This document shows, piece by piece, positions 18,738 to 29,326 of a stretch of DNA of 64,000 nucleotides; within the stretch, counting starts at the first letter, position 1, and each line of letters opens with the position of its first letter. The stretch spans positions 3,032,289-3,096,288 of the forward strand of contig CP051546.1 in the NCBI GenBank assembly GCA_012837155.1. Direction: 5' to 3'. The position numbers were made by a program, and so were the translations under genes. This stretch comes from Flavobacterium sp. (GTDB lineage: Bacteria; Bacteroidota; Bacteroidia; Flavobacteriales; Flavobacteriaceae). Below the pieces are notes generated by a model. The model worked only from the letters and a program-made list of their open reading frames with translations. It was not told where the DNA came from and made no database searches.

Positions 18738-19691
18738 TTAAATCAGCTTGGCAATAATCATTTCTTCGGTAATTCCTTCGGCATCGGCTTTGTAGTTTTT
18801 GATGATTCTATGACGAAGAATTCCCGTAGCTACCGCTTTTACATCTTCGATGTCTGGAGAAAATTTTCCATTGAAGGCAGCATTGGCTTTTGCCGCTAAA
18901 ATTAAATTTTGCGAGGCCCTTGGTCCTGCTCCCCAATCGAGATAATTTTTAACAAATTCGTTTGAAAGTGGGTTATCAGGACGTGTTTTAGACACAAGGG
19001 TTACCGCATATTCAATTACATTATCGGCAACGGGAATCCTGCGAATCAGGTGTTGAAAATCGATAATTTCCTGAGCAGTAAACAAAGGATTGATAGTAGA
19101 ATTCGAATCCGAAGTGGTTCGTTTTACCACCTGAACTTCTTCTTCAAAACTAGGATAATCTAGTTTGATAGCAAACATAAATCGGTCAAGCTGCGCTTCT
19201 GGCAAAGGATAAGTTCCTTCTTGCTCAATAGGATTTTGGGTTGCTAAAACAAAATAAGGCAAAGCCAATTTATAATTATGTCCTGCAATGGTTACAGAGC
19301 GTTCCTGCATTGCTTCAAGCAAAGCCGCCTGTGTTTTTGGAGGTGTTCTGTTGATTTCGTCTGCCAAAATAATATTCGAAAAAATAGGACCTTTTATAAA
19401 TTTGAATTGGCGATTTTCATCCAGTATCTCGCTTCCCAAAATATCCGAAGGCATTAAGTCTGGTGTAAACTGAATTCTTTTAAAATCAAGTCCAAGTGCC
19501 AAAGCTAGCGTGTTAACCGTTAGCGTCTTTGCTAACCCAGGAACTCCCACCAAAAGGGCGTGTCCGCCAGAAAAAATACAAAGTAAAATTTGATCAACGA
19601 CGGCATCCTGACCCACAATAATCTTGGCAATTTCGGCTTTTAACTGGCTTCTTTTTTGAACCAAATTGTGTATTGCAACTACGTCTGACAT
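18738..19691 (-). CDS. MoxR-family AAA+ ATPase
   Basis: A 317 aa protein with Walker A GVPGLAKT (about residues 53-60), Walker B IILADEINRTPPKTQAALLEAMQE and sensor ALATQNPIEQEGTYPLPEAQLDRF. MoxR ATPases work as chaperones that assemble or activate partners, often VWA or DUF58 proteins. In Flavobacteriaceae they usually stand next to the SurA-like gene, as here, and near the DUF58/BatA group, which does not follow in this window. It is separated from the surA-like gene by a 116-base spacer of repeated AGATTTTAGATT-like words. Confidence 0.92.
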   Translation of the reverse strand: MSDVVAIHNLVQKRSQLKAEIAKIIVGQDAVVDQILLCIFSGGHALLVGVPGLAKTLTVNTLALALGLDFKRIQFTPDLMPSDILGSEILDENRQFKFIKGPIFSNIILADEINRTPPKTQAALLEAMQERSVTIAGHNYKLALPYFVLATQNPIEQEGTYPLPEAQLDRFMFAIKLDYPSFEEEVQVVKRTTSDSNSTINPLFTAQEIIDFQHLIRRIPVADNVIEYAVTLVSKTRPDNPLSNEFVKNYLDWGAGPRASQNLILAAKANAAFNGKFSPDIEDVKAVATGILRHRIIKNYKADAEGITEEMIIAKLI

Positions 19692-19692
19692 G

Positions 19693-19803
19693 GGAATTTT
19701 TGATTTTAGATTAACGATTTTAGATTGCAGATTACGAATATGTAGATTATTGGTGATTAATACAAGAAATCAAAAATCAAAAATCGTTAATCATCAATCC
19801 TAA
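19693..19803. repeat. Spacer of repeated GATTTTAGATT words with an inverted copy
   Basis: The left side has TTTTTGATTTTAGATT and AACGATTTTAGATTGCAGATT. The right side has AATCAAAAATCAAAAATCG and TTAATCATCAATCC. The two halves can fold on each other. The same words recur at 47905-47935 and 49540-49590. Confidence 0.7.
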
Positions 19804-19807
19804 ATCA

Positions 19808-21217
19808 CTATTTTTTGAGCCAATTATTAGTAAATGTACAATCTCTATATTCTCCAATAATTTTGATATATGTCTCATTAATTTTCTCATCAAACCATTT
19901 CCCAATGGTTTTGAATCGTTTTTCTTTTAATGCTAAATCTTTTATTTTAGTATAATCTTTAGCATAATCTGCTTTGTGCTCATTGATTCTATTAGTAACG
20001 GTAAGCAATTTGAATTTTTTCTTCCCTGATGGATCTTCTTCTAGCAAAGGCTGCGATATTTCTCCTTCTTTCAAATTCGAAACTTGACTGTAGAGACTGG
20101 CATCCATTTTTGTCAATTCAAAATGAGTGTCTTGGGTTTTTGTATTAATCAGAGCACCACCGTTTGCTCTAGTTTCTTTTTCGTCCGACAAAGATCTTGC
20201 AGCCTCTGCAAAAGTAATTTCCTTGTCTTCAATTCTTTTTTTGATTAACGCAATTTTTTCTTTAGCCTCCTTTAGTGATTCTTCTGTGATTGTTGGCGTT
20301 AATAAAATATGACGCAATTCAATATCTTGTCCTTTTATCTTTTCAACATAAATAATATGGTATCCATATTCCGTTTCAAAAGGAGCTGATATTTCTCCTT
20401 CGGCAAGGCTAAAAGCTACATCTTTAAATTCTTTTACAAAAGGTGTTTTTCTATTCATTTTATAAAAACCTCCTGTTGCTCTTGAGCCCGGATCTTGAGA
20501 ATATAAAACTGCCTTTGTAGCAAAACTTGACCCTTCTTGAATTTCTTTTTTCAATTGATTTAATCTATCAATCACTTTTTTCTTATCTGCATCAGAAACT
20601 TTTGGAGTAATCACAATCTGAGCCACTTCGAGTTCCACCCCAAAAATAGGTAAATCTGCCGCTGGTATTGTTTTGAAAAAATTACGAACTTCTTCGGGTG
20701 TTATTTCGACTGCATCTACAATTTTCTTCTGCATTTCTGAGGTCAACTTTTGTTCTTTCAAAATATCGAAAAAATAGGTTCTAAATTCCTCTTCAGAACT
20801 TTTATTATAATATTTTATTACCTTATCCATAGACCCTATTTGTTCTACCATATAGTTTAACCTTTCATCCATCATCGATTTCACTTCTGCATCTGTCACT
20901 TTTAAACTGTCTTGAATGGCTTGATGGGCATACAATTTATCTTCCAACAGCTTTCCGAGCATTTGACATCTTGTAATATCTTTTATAGGATTTCCTTGGC
21001 TTGAAATTTCTAGAAACGATTTGTCAATATCAGAATCCAAAATAATATAATCTCCTACTTTTGCAATTACACCGTCTACTTTTTGCGCCTTCTTTGACGT
21101 TTGCGCCTTTATGGTGTCAAGAGCTTTTTCTTTAATGACTTCTTGAGCAGAAGCAATACTAACAGAAAAAAGTATTAAAAAAGAAAGAGACGCAATTTTA
21201 TTTATTATGAATTTCAT
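19808..21217 (-). CDS. SurA-like periplasmic peptidyl-prolyl isomerase
   Basis: From the ATG at 21217 this is a 469 aa protein with a clear signal peptide (MKFIINKIASLSFLILF, cleavage after SASAQ-like IASAQ). A SurA N-terminal region (VDGVIAKVGDYIILDSDIDKS) is followed by two parvulin domains (about residues 175-275 with GGFYKMNRKTPFVKEFKDVAF, and 285-390 with ELRHILLTPT). It would chaperone outer-membrane proteins in the periplasm. The frame is open upstream to a TTG at 21322, but the promoter box at 21320-21327 and the signal peptide favour 21217. Confidence 0.9.
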   Translation of the reverse strand: MKFIINKIASLSFLILFSVSIASAQEVIKEKALDTIKAQTSKKAQKVDGVIAKVGDYIILDSDIDKSFLEISSQGNPIKDITRCQMLGKLLEDKLYAHQAIQDSLKVTDAEVKSMMDERLNYMVEQIGSMDKVIKYYNKSSEEEFRTYFFDILKEQKLTSEMQKKIVDAVEITPEEVRNFFKTIPAADLPIFGVELEVAQIVITPKVSDADKKKVIDRLNQLKKEIQEGSSFATKAVLYSQDPGSRATGGFYKMNRKTPFVKEFKDVAFSLAEGEISAPFETEYGYHIIYVEKIKGQDIELRHILLTPTITEESLKEAKEKIALIKKRIEDKEITFAEAARSLSDEKETRANGGALINTKTQDTHFELTKMDASLYSQVSNLKEGEISQPLLEEDPSGKKKFKLLTVTNRINEHKADYAKDYTKIKDLALKEKRFKTIGKWFDEKINETYIKIIGEYRDCTFTNNWLKK

Positions 21218-21319
21218 TTGTATTGTTTTTAAAAGCATTTTTTGAAGTTTTATTTTATTATGCAAAATGTCTTGATTTTTAGCTGTTATATTCCAAAAAT
21301 ATGGAAGGTATAATTTTAG

Positions 21320-21327
21320 CAAATATA
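21320..21327 (-). promoter_or_regulatory. -7 box of the SurA-like gene
   Basis: The minus strand reads TATATTTG, giving a leader of about 100 bases to the ATG at 21217. It excludes the upstream TTG start. No -33 TTG at standard spacing was found. Nothing else is seen between here and the terminator at 21614. Confidence 0.5.
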
Positions 21328-21613
21328 CGCTTTAAGAATCAAGAAATAGAATTGTTTTAACAACTACAATCACTTTGTGGTCTTTAAACTTATAACTAAC
21401 AAAAATAAGAATTCAATTATATAATACAAGTTTAGTTATTAGTATTAACAAAAAATTATAAGCCTCTGTTTTCAGCATCATTATGCCGAATAAAGGTTTT
21501 ACAGATTTGGATGAATTGACAAAAAATAAAATCTGTTTTTACTGTCTCATTTTTAGGCAAAAACCAAATCTTTAGGCTTCGTGTTTTTAGGTAAAATACC
21601 GAAAAACAGAAAT

Positions 21614-21639
21614 GAAAAAAACCGCCAAAATAGGCGGTT
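21614..21639 (-). terminator. Intrinsic terminator of carA
   Basis: The minus strand reads AACCGCC, loop TATTTT, GGCGGTT, then a T run. It lies 24 bases after the repaired carA stop at 21663. Confidence 0.9.
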
Positions 21640-21662
21640 CAGTATGGAAATATTTCTTTAAT

Positions 21663-22762
21663 TTATTTTTTTAAATTTTCTATAAACTGATCAAACAAAT
21701 AAGACGAATCATGTGGCCCTGGACTTGCTTCTGGATGGTACTGAACCGAGAAGCAATTTTGTTTTTCATTCGCATTCCTGCAACAGTTTCATCATTCAAA
21801 TGAAGGTGTGTAATTTCCATATCAGGATTAGCGTCTAATTCTTCTTTGTTTACAGCAAAACCGTGATTTTGAGAGGTAATTTCTCCTTTTCCTGTAACAA
21901 CATTTTTTACAGGATGATTGATGCCTCTGTGTCCGTTGAACATTTTATAAGTCGAAATTCCGTTAGCCAAAGCAATTACTTGGTGTCCTAAACAAATTCC
22001 AAATAAAGGTTTGTTATTTGCCAAAATCTCTTTTGCAACCTCAATTGCACCAAATAATGGGTCTGGATCTCCGGGACCATTGGATAAGAAAAAACCATCC
22101 GGATTAAAAGCTGCTAATTCTGAATATTTTGAATCATAAGGAAATACTTTGATATAACAATCTCTTTTGGCAAGATTGCGAAGAATATTGGTCTTGATTC
22201 CCAAATCTAAGGCTGAAATTTTATAAGTTGCATTTTCATCTCCAAAGAAATAAGGTGTTTTAGTAGAAACTTTAGAAGCCAACTCTAATCCTTTCATATC
22301 TGGCACTTTTGCCAATGCTGCTTTTAGTTCTTCGATTGGCGTTCCATCGGTACAAATTACCGAGTTCATAGCGCCATTATCGCGAATGTAACTTACTAAT
22401 CCTCGGGTGTCGACATCAGAAATACAAATTAGATTTTGTTTTGTAAAATAATCTTCTAAACTTCCCGAAGCATCTTCACGAGAATAATTGAAACTAAAAT
22501 TTTTACAAACCAAACCAGCTATTTTAATGCTTTCGGATTCAATTTCTTTATTATTTACTCCATAGTTTCCAATATGTGCATTGGTGGCTACCATTATTTG
22601 CCCAAAATAAGAAGGATCCGTAAATATTTCTTGGTATCCCGTCATTCCTGTATTAAAACACACTTCTCCAAAAGTGGTTCCTGAAATTCCTATTGATTTC
22701 CCGTGAAAAATGGTCCCGTCACTTAATAAAAGAATAGCGCTTTGTCGTGTTGTGTATTTCAT
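21663..22762 (-). CDS. carA: Carbamoyl-phosphate synthase small (glutaminase) subunit; C-terminal frameshift
   Basis: This subunit hydrolyses glutamine and passes ammonia to CarB for carbamoyl phosphate, a precursor of arginine and pyrimidines. Seen here are the N-terminal [11 protein letters not shown] region, [15 protein letters not shown], and the class I glutaminase core NGPGDPD and [14 protein letters not shown] with catalytic Cys. Near 21765 one A is missing (AAAACAAAATTGC), and the annotated frame ends in a nonsense tail. Restoring it gives [15 protein letters not shown] with the catalytic His and Glu, and a stop at 21663 (366 aa). carB is not adjacent. It has its own promoter and terminator. 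Confidence 0.93.
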
Positions 22763-22837
22763 TCCTCGTAGTTATTTTTTTTCATTGGTCTCATGGAACT
22801 TCGCTATGCTCAGTTTCATTTGCAATTAATTGTTGTG

Positions 22838-22869
22838 CAAATTTAATTTTTTAACGCTTAGAGCACAAA
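22838..22869 (-). promoter_or_regulatory. carA promoter
   Basis: The minus strand has TTTG (22866-22869), 20 bases, then TAAATTTG (22838-22845). This is a full Bacteroidota-type promoter about 75 bases before the carA ATG. The -33 side lies within 25 bases of the ribosomal terminator. Confidence 0.7.
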
Positions 22870-22893
22870 GTTTTTGTAAAGTTATTTTTTAAC

Positions 22894-22928
22894 AAAAAAA
22901 AAGGACAAACTAGTAAAAGTTTATCCTT
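22894..22928 (-). terminator. Terminator of the ribosomal protein block
   Basis: The minus strand reads AAGGATAAAC, loop TTTTACTA, GTTTGTCCTT (10 pairs with one U-G), then a T run of about nine. It begins about 30 bases after the rplQ stop. Confidence 0.9.
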
Positions 22929-22956
22929 GATTTTTATTGAATGATTATTTTCATAA

Positions 22957-23466
22957 TTATTCAGCAGTGTCAGTTGATGTTTCGGCTTCAGCAGTTGGAG
23001 TTTCAACTTCAGCAACTGGAGTCTCAACAGTTTCATCTGCTTTTTTAGCTTTACCACCACGACGGCTTTTTGCTTTTTTAACTTCTTTTTTACCACCATT
23101 GTAAAGTTCGTTAAAATCGACTAGTTCAATCATTGCCATATCGGCATTATCTCCTAAACGATTTCCAACTTTAATGATACGTGTGTATCCTCCTGGACGG
23201 TCACCTACTTTTGCAGCCACATCTCTGAACAAGTCAGTTACGGCATATTTGCTACGCAAGTAAGCAAAAACAATACGACGATTGTGAGTCGTATCAGCTT
23301 TAGATTTTGTTATTAATGGCTCAACAAATTGTTTAAGCGCTTTTGCTTTAGCAACAGTAGTATTAATACGTTTGTGCTCGATAAGAGAACAAGCCATATT
23401 AGCCAGCATCGATTTTCTATGTGCTGTCTGTCTGCCTAAGTGATTGAATTTTTTTCCGTGTCTCAT
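22957..23466 (-). CDS. rplQ: 50S ribosomal protein L17
   Basis: A 169 aa protein with the L17 signature [20 protein letters not shown] and [19 protein letters not shown]. The core of about 120 residues is followed by a lysine-rich stretch and an acidic tail of [10 protein letters not shown]-like repeats, the type of extension known from Bacteroidota. It is the last gene of the ribosomal block, 33 bases after rpoA. Confidence 0.97.
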   Translation of the reverse strand: MRHGKKFNHLGRQTAHRKSMLANMACSLIEHKRINTTVAKAKALKQFVEPLITKSKADTTHNRRIVFAYLRSKYAVTDLFRDVAAKVGDRPGGYTRIIKVGNRLGDNADMAMIELVDFNELYNGGKKEVKKAKSRRGGKAKKADETVETPVAEVETPTAEAETSTDTAE

Positions 23467-23499
23467 TGCTATGTAAATTTAAACCCTTGAAGGCTTAGA

Positions 23500-24492
23500 T
23501 TATTCTTTATCTAGTTTGTATTTTGCTAAATCCATCCCGAAGTTTAAATTTTTAATTGCTACTAGTTCATCTAGTTCAGTTAAAGATTTTTTACCGAAAT
23601 TACGGAATTTCATTAGGTCATTTTTATTGAATGATACTAAATCGCCAAGTGTATCAACTTCAGCCGCTTTTAAGCAATTTAATGCTCTCACAGAAAGATC
23701 CATATCGACAAGTTTGGTTTTAAGCAATTGTCTCATGTGCAATGACTCTTCGTCATACGATTCTGTTTGTGCGATTTCGTCAGCCTCAAGAGTGATTCTT
23801 TCGTCAGAAAACAACATAAAGTGGTGGATTAGAACTTTAGCAGCCTCTGTAAGTGCATCTTTTGGATTGATTGAACCATCAGTTTTGATTTCGAAAACTA
23901 ATTTTTCATAATCTGTTTTTTGCTCTACACGGAAGTTTTCTATTGCATACTTTACATTTTTTACCGGAGTAAAAATAGAGTCAGTAAATATAGTTCCAAT
24001 TGCAGCATTTTGTTTTTTGTTCTCCTCAGCAGGAACATATCCTCTTCCTTTTTCGATGGTTAAATCGAAATGAAGTTTGATTTTTGGATCTAAATTACAG
24101 ATTACAAGTTCTGGATTCAAAACTTGGAAACCTGAAATAAATTTCTGAAAATCACCAGCTGTTAATTGGTCTTTACCGGTTACTGAAATGGTAACTGATT
24201 CATTGTCTATATCCTCAATTTGACGTTTAAAACGTACTTGTTTAAGATTAAGAATGATTTCGGTAACGTCTTCAACAACTCCTGAGATAGTAGAAAACTC
24301 ATGATCTACACCGTCAATTCTAACAGATGTAATTGCATAACCTTCTAAAGCTGAAAGCAAAACTCTTCTAAGTGCGTTACCAACTGTCAATCCGTAGCCA
24401 GGTTCTAAAGGTCTAAATTCAAATTTACCTTCAAAATCGGTTGAATCGATCATGATAACTTTATCGGGTTTCTGAAAATTAAATATTGCCAT
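23500..24492 (-). CDS. rpoA: DNA-directed RNA polymerase alpha subunit
   Basis: A 330 aa protein. The N-terminal assembly domain has [33 protein letters not shown] split over residues 25-57, and the C-terminal domain binds DNA and regulators ([39 protein letters not shown]). It seeds RNA polymerase assembly. It lies between rpsD and rplQ, the usual alpha-operon order. Confidence 0.97.
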   Translation of the reverse strand: MAIFNFQKPDKVIMIDSTDFEGKFEFRPLEPGYGLTVGNALRRVLLSALEGYAITSVRIDGVDHEFSTISGVVEDVTEIILNLKQVRFKRQIEDIDNESVTISVTGKDQLTAGDFQKFISGFQVLNPELVICNLDPKIKLHFDLTIEKGRGYVPAEENKKQNAAIGTIFTDSIFTPVKNVKYAIENFRVEQKTDYEKLVFEIKTDGSINPKDALTEAAKVLIHHFMLFSDERITLEADEIAQTESYDEESLHMRQLLKTKLVDMDLSVRALNCLKAAEVDTLGDLVSFNKNDLMKFRNFGKKSLTELDELVAIKNLNFGMDLAKYKLDKE

Positions 24493-24513
24493 AAATTTCG
24501 ACTAAGTCAATTA

Positions 24514-25119
24514 TTATTTGTTGTACAACTCTACGATTAATTGTTCTTTAATGTTTTCCGGGATTTGAAGTCTAGCCGGTACAGAAACAAAAGTACCTTC
24601 TTTTAGCTCATTATTCCAGGTAATCCATTCATAAACATGACTTGAATTAGACAAAGAACGTTCGATTGCTTCTATTGATTTAGATTTTTCACGAACTGCT
24701 ACTTTATCACCAGGTTTAAGGTGGTAAGAAGGAATATTAACTACTTCACCATTTACAGTAATATGACGGTGCGAAACGATTTGACGAGCACCTCTTCTAG
24801 AAGGAGCAATTCCCATTCTAAACACTACGTTGTCTAATCTTGCTTCACACAATTGTAATAAAACTTCACCAGTAACTCCTTTAGTAGCTGATGCTTTTTC
24901 GAATAAGTTTCTGAATTGTTTTTCTAATATTCCATAAGAATATTTAGCTTTTTGCTTTTCCATTAACTGGACAGCATATTCAGATTTTTTTCCTCTTTTT
25001 TTAGCCATTCCGTGTTGTCCGGGTGGGTAATTTCTTTTTTCGAAAGCTTTATCATCTCCGAAAATTGCTTCGCCAAATTTACGGGCGATTCTTGTACTTG
25101 GACCAGTATATCTTGCCAT
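24514..25119 (-). CDS. rpsD: 30S ribosomal protein S4
   Basis: A 201 aa primary 16S-binding protein. It starts [20 protein letters not shown] and has the S4 RNA-binding domain ([42 protein letters not shown] split across positions 95-145). The N-terminus lacks zinc cysteines, so it is the C-minus form. Confidence 0.97.
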   Translation of the reverse strand: MARYTGPSTRIARKFGEAIFGDDKAFEKRNYPPGQHGMAKKRGKKSEYAVQLMEKQKAKYSYGILEKQFRNLFEKASATKGVTGEVLLQLCEARLDNVVFRMGIAPSRRGARQIVSHRHITVNGEVVNIPSYHLKPGDKVAVREKSKSIEAIERSLSNSSHVYEWITWNNELKEGTFVSVPARLQIPENIKEQLIVELYNK

Positions 25120-25210
25120 TTTAAATTGTTTAAGATAGAGATTATGAATTCAGGTCTTATCCTTCGATAATCTATTTTCTATCTAGTTATACTATAAAAA
25201 AATTTGAGTA

Positions 25211-25593
25211 TTAAACTCTACGTCTTTTAGGAGGACGACATCCATTGTGAGGCATTGGGGTAACGTCAATGATTTCGGTTACTTCAATTCCTCCGTTATG
25301 CAAAGAACGAATCGCAGACTCACGTCCGTTTCCTGGTCCTTTTACATACACTTTTACTTTTTAAGTCCAGCTTCTAACGCTACTTTACTACAATCTTCTG
25401 CTGCCATTTGGGCTGCATACGGAGTGTTCTTTTTAGAACCTCTGAAACCCATTTTACCAGCTGAAGACCAAGAAATAACTTCCCCTTTTTTGTTTGTCAA
25501 AGAGATGATGATGTTATTGAAGGTAGCAGAAATATGAGCTTCTCCCGTTGATTCAACGATAACTTTACGTTTTTTTGCAGTTGCTTTAGCCAT
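25211..25593 (-). CDS. rpsK: 30S ribosomal protein S11 (one frameshift)
   Basis: The N-terminal 79 residues ([40 protein letters not shown]) run into a stop because the run after GGACTT has five As (AAAAAG) where AAAAAAG is needed, near 25360. Adding one A continues into [20 protein letters not shown] and ends with the conserved [15 protein letters not shown], 127 aa in total. S11 forms part of the 30S platform. An essential gene broken at a homopolymer points to a sequence error. Confidence 0.95.
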
Positions 25594-25601
25594 ATTACTT
25601 A

Positions 25602-25976
25602 TTATTTAGTTGCTTTTTTCTTGTTGGCAACAGTTTTTCTTTTTCCTTTTCTTGTTCTAGAGTTATTTTTTGTTCTTTGTCCTCTTAATGGAAGACCAGA
25701 TCTATGACGTATACCTCTATAACATCCAATATCCATTAAACGTTTGATGTTTAAAGAAACTTCTGAACGTAGTTCACCTTCAATTTTAAAGAATGATACA
25801 GCATCACGAATTGCGTGAATTTCGTCATCATTCCAATCTTGAACTTTTGTATCTTGGCTAACTTGAGCTTTTTCTAAAATCTCAACTGCTCTACTTCTAC
25901 CTATTCCGAAGATGTAGGTTAAAGCGATAACTCCTCTTTTGTTTTTTGGGATGTCTACCCCTGCTATTCTTGCCAT
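25602..25976 (-). CDS. rpsM: 30S ribosomal protein S13
   Basis: A 124 aa head protein of the 30S subunit. It starts [20 protein letters not shown] and has the C-terminal [20 protein letters not shown] that reaches the tRNA sites. It stands between rpmJ and rpsK, two bases after the rpmJ stop. Confidence 0.97.
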   Translation of the reverse strand: MARIAGVDIPKNKRGVIALTYIFGIGRSRAVEILEKAQVSQDTKVQDWNDDEIHAIRDAVSFFKIEGELRSEVSLNIKRLMDIGCYRGIRHRSGLPLRGQRTKNNSRTRKGKRKTVANKKKATK

Positions 25977-25978
25977 AA

Positions 25979-26095
25979 TTATCCTTGTCTTTGTTTAAAT
26001 CTAGGATTCTTTTTGTTGATTACGTATAATCTGCCTTTTCTTCGTACAATCTTGCACTCGGCACTTCTTTTTTTAACTGATGCTCTTACTTTCAT
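25979..26095 (-). CDS. rpmJ: 50S ribosomal protein L36
   Basis: This 38-codon gene is too short for most ORF lists. The minus strand from ATG 26093-26095 reads [20 protein letters not shown] and ends [12 protein letters not shown], stop at 25979. Only one cysteine of the usual zinc set is present (C14), so it is the zinc-free form. It lies in its expected place between infA and rpsM. Confidence 0.95.
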   Translation of the reverse strand: MKVRASVKKRSAECKIVRRKGRLYVINKKNPRFKQRQG

Positions 26096-26193
26096 TGTGA
26101 ATTTGCTTTTGGTTTTTAGCTTTTAGCTTTTAGTTTTGAGCTGTAAGCTTATGCTTAAAGCTTATCGCCATGTGCTAACTGCCAATTGCCTAT
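26096..26193. repeat. Word-repeat spacer between infA and rpmJ
   Basis: The spacer contains TTTTTAGCTTTTAGCTTTTA, then GAGCTGTAAGCTTATGCTTA and AAGCTTATCGCC. A short AGCTTTT word is repeated and inverted. It interrupts an otherwise tightly packed ribosomal block. Confidence 0.6.
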
Positions 26194-26409
26194 TTAATAT
26201 CTATAAGTAATTCTTGCTTTTGACAAATCATAAGGGCTCATTTCTAGTTTTACTTTATCACCAGGTAATAACTTGATGTAATGCATTCGCATTTTTCCAG
26301 ATATATGAGCAATTACAATGTGTCCATTTTCTAACTCAACACGGAACATGGCATTGGATAATGCTTCAATTATTGATCCGTCTTGTTCTATTGCTGATTG
26401 TTTTGCCAT
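26194..26409 (-). CDS. infA: Translation initiation factor IF-1
   Basis: A 71 aa single OB-fold protein: [20 protein letters not shown], then [20 protein letters not shown] and ending [14 protein letters not shown]. It binds the 30S A site at initiation. It directly follows secY with 4 bases between them; map and adk, often found here in other bacteria, are absent. Confidence 0.97.
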   Translation of the reverse strand: MAKQSAIEQDGSIIEALSNAMFRVELENGHIVIAHISGKMRMHYIKLLPGDKVKLEMSPYDLSKARITYRY

Positions 26410-26413
26410 AAGA

Positions 26414-27760
26414 TTAAGCTACTGCTTTTCTATTTTTCCCACTTTTCATCAAACCATCATAATGTTTGTTCAACAAATATGAATTGATTTGTTGTATCGT
26501 ATCGATTGCGACACCAACCATAATTATTAGTGAGGTACCTCCAAAAAACATTGCCCAAGATTGCTGAACATCCATAACGCTTACTATAATTGCTGGGAAC
26601 ACAGCGATAAAAGCAAGAAACAAGGAGCCTGGAAAAGTAATTAAAGACATCACTTTGTCTAGAAAATCAGATGTTTCAACTCCTGGTCTAATACCTGGAA
26701 TAAAACCGCCACTTCTTTTTAAATCATCGGACATCTTATTTGTAGGAATCGTAATTGCAGTATAAAAGAAAGTAAATACAACTATGAGTGTTGCAAAAAC
26801 AAAATTATACCAAAATCCGAAAATATTACTAAAAGCACCAACGATTGATTGTGAAGCGTCTGATTTAGACAACCCTGCAACAGCAGCAGGAATAAACATA
26901 ATTGCCTGAGCAAAAATGATTGGCATAACACCAGCTGCATTTAATTTTAATGGAATCCATTGTCTGTTACCTCCCATCATATCTTTTTCGAAATCACCTG
27001 ATGTTGTACGACGTGCATACTGAACTGGTATTTTTCTAATTGCCATTACTAGCAATACACAAGAAATAATGATTAATAACCAAATAATAATTTCGACAAC
27101 CAATAACATTGGTCCACCATTATTATTGGTAACTCTAGCAGCAAACTCTTGAATAAAGGCTTGTGGCAATCGAGCCAAAATACCCACCATAATCAATAGT
27201 GATATTCCGTTTCCGATTCCTTTATCAGTGATTTTTTCTCCTAACCACATGGCAAATATAGTCCCTGTGGTCAAAATAACTACTGAAGAAAATACAAATT
27301 CAAAAGAATTAAATCCTAACAAGAAAGCACTACTAGGCAATGTTCTGTACAGATTATAAATGTATCCAGGTCCTTGAACCAATGTAATACCAATGGTTAA
27401 CCAACGGGTAATTTGATTGATTTTTTTAGTTCCGCTTTCTCCGTCACTTTGAAGTTTTTGCAAATATGGAATCGCAATTCCCATTAACTGAACAACAATT
27501 GAAGCAGAGATATAAGGCATAATACCTAAGGCAAAAACGGAAGCTTTAGAAAAAGCACCTCCGGTAAACATATCCAATATGGAACCTAATCCTTTTTGGG
27601 TTTGCCCTGCTAGACTGTTTAATTGTGTAGCATCAATTCCTGGAAGGGTAACATGTGCTCCGAAACGATAAACTATTAAGATTCCTAACGTAATTAGGAT
27701 TCTATTTTTTAGTTCCTCGATTTTCCAAACATTACTTATTGATTCAATAAATTTCTTCAT
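26414..27760 (-). CDS. secY: Preprotein translocase subunit SecY
   Basis: A 448 aa channel protein of the Sec translocon with ten membrane spans. It starts [20 protein letters not shown] and has [20 protein letters not shown] (TM2) and [20 protein letters not shown] (cytosolic loop). It is in the spc-operon position between rplO and infA. Confidence 0.97.
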   Translation of the reverse strand: MKKFIESISNVWKIEELKNRILITLGILIVYRFGAHVTLPGIDATQLNSLAGQTQKGLGSILDMFTGGAFSKASVFALGIMPYISASIVVQLMGIAIPYLQKLQSDGESGTKKINQITRWLTIGITLVQGPGYIYNLYRTLPSSAFLLGFNSFEFVFSSVVILTTGTIFAMWLGEKITDKGIGNGISLLIMVGILARLPQAFIQEFAARVTNNNGGPMLLVVEIIIWLLIIISCVLLVMAIRKIPVQYARRTTSGDFEKDMMGGNRQWIPLKLNAAGVMPIIFAQAIMFIPAAVAGLSKSDASQSIVGAFSNIFGFWYNFVFATLIVVFTFFYTAITIPTNKMSDDLKRSGGFIPGIRPGVETSDFLDKVMSLITFPGSLFLAFIAVFPAIIVSVMDVQQSWAMFFGGTSLIIMVGVAIDTIQQINSYLLNKHYDGLMKSGKNRKAVA

Positions 27761-27773
27761 ATAGATTGAAAAA

Positions 27774-28226
27774 TTATATTGTTACAGCTTCTCCACCTGC
27801 GGCTTCTATCGCCGCTTTTGCAGTAGCAGTAAATTTGTGAGCGGTTACTTTTAATTTTGCCTTCAATTCTCCTCTTCCTAAAATCTTAACGATTTCATTT
27901 TTAGTAGCCAAGCGATTAGCAACATATACTGTCATATCAACAGTATCTGTAATCAAACCATTATCTACCAATAATTGAAGTGTGTCAAGATTTACACCTT
28001 CGTATTCTTTACGATTAATGTTCGTGAAACCAAACTTAGGCACACGTCTTTGAAGTGGCATTTGACCCCCTTCAAAACCAATCTTTTTAGAATAACCAGA
28101 ACGAGATTTTGCTCCTTTGTGTCCACGCGCAGCGGTACCACCTTTTCCAGAACCTTCTCCTCTACCTAATCTTTTATTTTGATTGTGTGTTGACCCTTCA
28201 GCAGGTTGTAAGTTACTTAAATTCAT
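27774..28226 (-). CDS. rplO: 50S ribosomal protein L15
   Basis: A 150 aa protein starting MNLSNLQPAEGSTHNQNKRL with the glycine-rich KGGTAARGHKGAKSRSGYSK stretch that threads into 23S rRNA, and FEGGQMPLQRRVPKFGF. It stands between rpmD and secY. Confidence 0.97.
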   Translation of the reverse strand: MNLSNLQPAEGSTHNQNKRLGRGEGSGKGGTAARGHKGAKSRSGYSKKIGFEGGQMPLQRRVPKFGFTNINRKEYEGVNLDTLQLLVDNGLITDTVDMTVYVANRLATKNEIVKILGRGELKAKLKVTAHKFTATAKAAIEAAGGEAVTI

Positions 28227-28236
28227 AACGTATTTG

Positions 28237-28419
28237 TTATTTAGCTTCTTCTACAGAAACTAAGTGTTTAACTTTATTTATCATTCCAAGGATAGTTGGA
28301 TTTGAATCATGTTCTACAACCTGACCCATTTTACGTAGACCTAAAGCTTCCAAACCTCTTTTTTGAGTAAGAGGACAATTGATTTTGCTTCTAACTTGTT
28401 TTACTAATAATTTAGCCAT
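28237..28419 (-). CDS. rpmD: 50S ribosomal protein L30
   Basis: A 60 aa protein: [40 protein letters not shown] and an [11 protein letters not shown] end. The length is normal for bacterial L30. It lies between rpsE and rplO. Confidence 0.95.
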   Translation of the reverse strand: MAKLLVKQVRSKINCPLTQKRGLEALGLRKMGQVVEHDSNPTILGMINKVKHLVSVEEAK

Positions 28420-28431
28420 AATTTCCTTGAA

Positions 28432-28958
28432 TTAACCTTTAAAAACTTTTTCTAAAGAAACGCCTCTTTGTTTTGCAACAGTATAAGCACTTCTCATTTG
28501 TAATAAAGCATCAAAAGTTGCTTTTACCACGTTGTGAGGATTTGATGATCCTTGAGATTTTGACAATACATCATGTATACCAACTGACTCAAGTACTGAA
28601 CGAACAGCTCCACCTGCAATAACTCCAGTACCGTGAGAGGCAGGAATTAAAAACACACGTGCGCCACCAAATTTACCTTTTTGCTCGTGAGGAACAGATT
28701 GTCCATTCAAAGGAATTTTCACAAGATTTTCTTTGCATCTTCTACTGCTTTCGCAATTGCTTCAGAAACGTCCTTAGATTTTCCTAATCCGTGACCCACT
28801 ACTCCATTCTCATCACCTACAACTACAATAGCAGAAAAACCAAATGCTCTACCACCTTTTGTAACTTTAGTAACACGATTTACACTTACCAAACGATCTT
28901 TCAATTCAAGACCACTTGGTTTTACTAGCTCTACATTCTTGTATTTACTATTAGACAT
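28432..28958 (-). CDS. rpsE: 30S ribosomal protein S5 (one frameshift)
   Basis: The N-terminal double-stranded RNA-binding part ([40 protein letters not shown]) and the C-terminal part ([36 protein letters not shown]) lie in two frames overlapping at 28719-28722. The A run before TCTTGTGAAAATT is one short (AAGAAAATC for AAGAAAAATC). Restored, it reads [14 protein letters not shown] and gives 175 aa. S5 acts in decoding fidelity; the break is most likely a read error. Confidence 0.95.
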
Positions 28959-28964
28959 ACTATA

Positions 28965-29315
28965 TTAGAATTTAAGTCCAGCCGCTCTCGCGCCTTCCGC
29001 TAATGATTTAATACGACCGTGATATAAATAACCTCCTCTATCGAAAGTTACTACTTCAATCCCAGCTTTTAACGCTTTTTCTGCAACTAGTTTTCCAACT
29101 GCTGTTGCAACTTCTACGTTTGTACCTTTTCCTATTTCTTTTTCTCTTGAAGAAGCAGCTAATAAAGTAACTCCGTTTACGTCATCAATAAGTTGAGCAT
29201 AAATTTCTTTGTTACTTCTAAATACAGATAGCCTTGGATTAGTGGCTGTACCACTAATTGTTTTTCTAATTCTGAATCTGATTCTCTGTCTTCTTTCAGG
29301 TTTTGTTAATGACAT
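28965..29315 (-). CDS. rplR: 50S ribosomal protein L18
   Basis: A 116 aa 5S rRNA-binding protein: [35 protein letters not shown] and the end [20 protein letters not shown]. It lies between rplF and rpsE with 6 bases to rpsE. Confidence 0.97.
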   Translation of the reverse strand: MSLTKPERRQRIRFRIRKTISGTATNPRLSVFRSNKEIYAQLIDDVNGVTLLAASSREKEIGKGTNVEVATAVGKLVAEKALKAGIEVVTFDRGGYLYHGRIKSLAEGARAAGLKF

Positions 29316-29326
29316 AATGTTATTTT

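Noticed and set aside
21217-21322. Upstream TTG start of the SurA-like protein
   Set aside because: The -7 box overlaps the TTG, and the signal peptide begins at the ATG at 21217.
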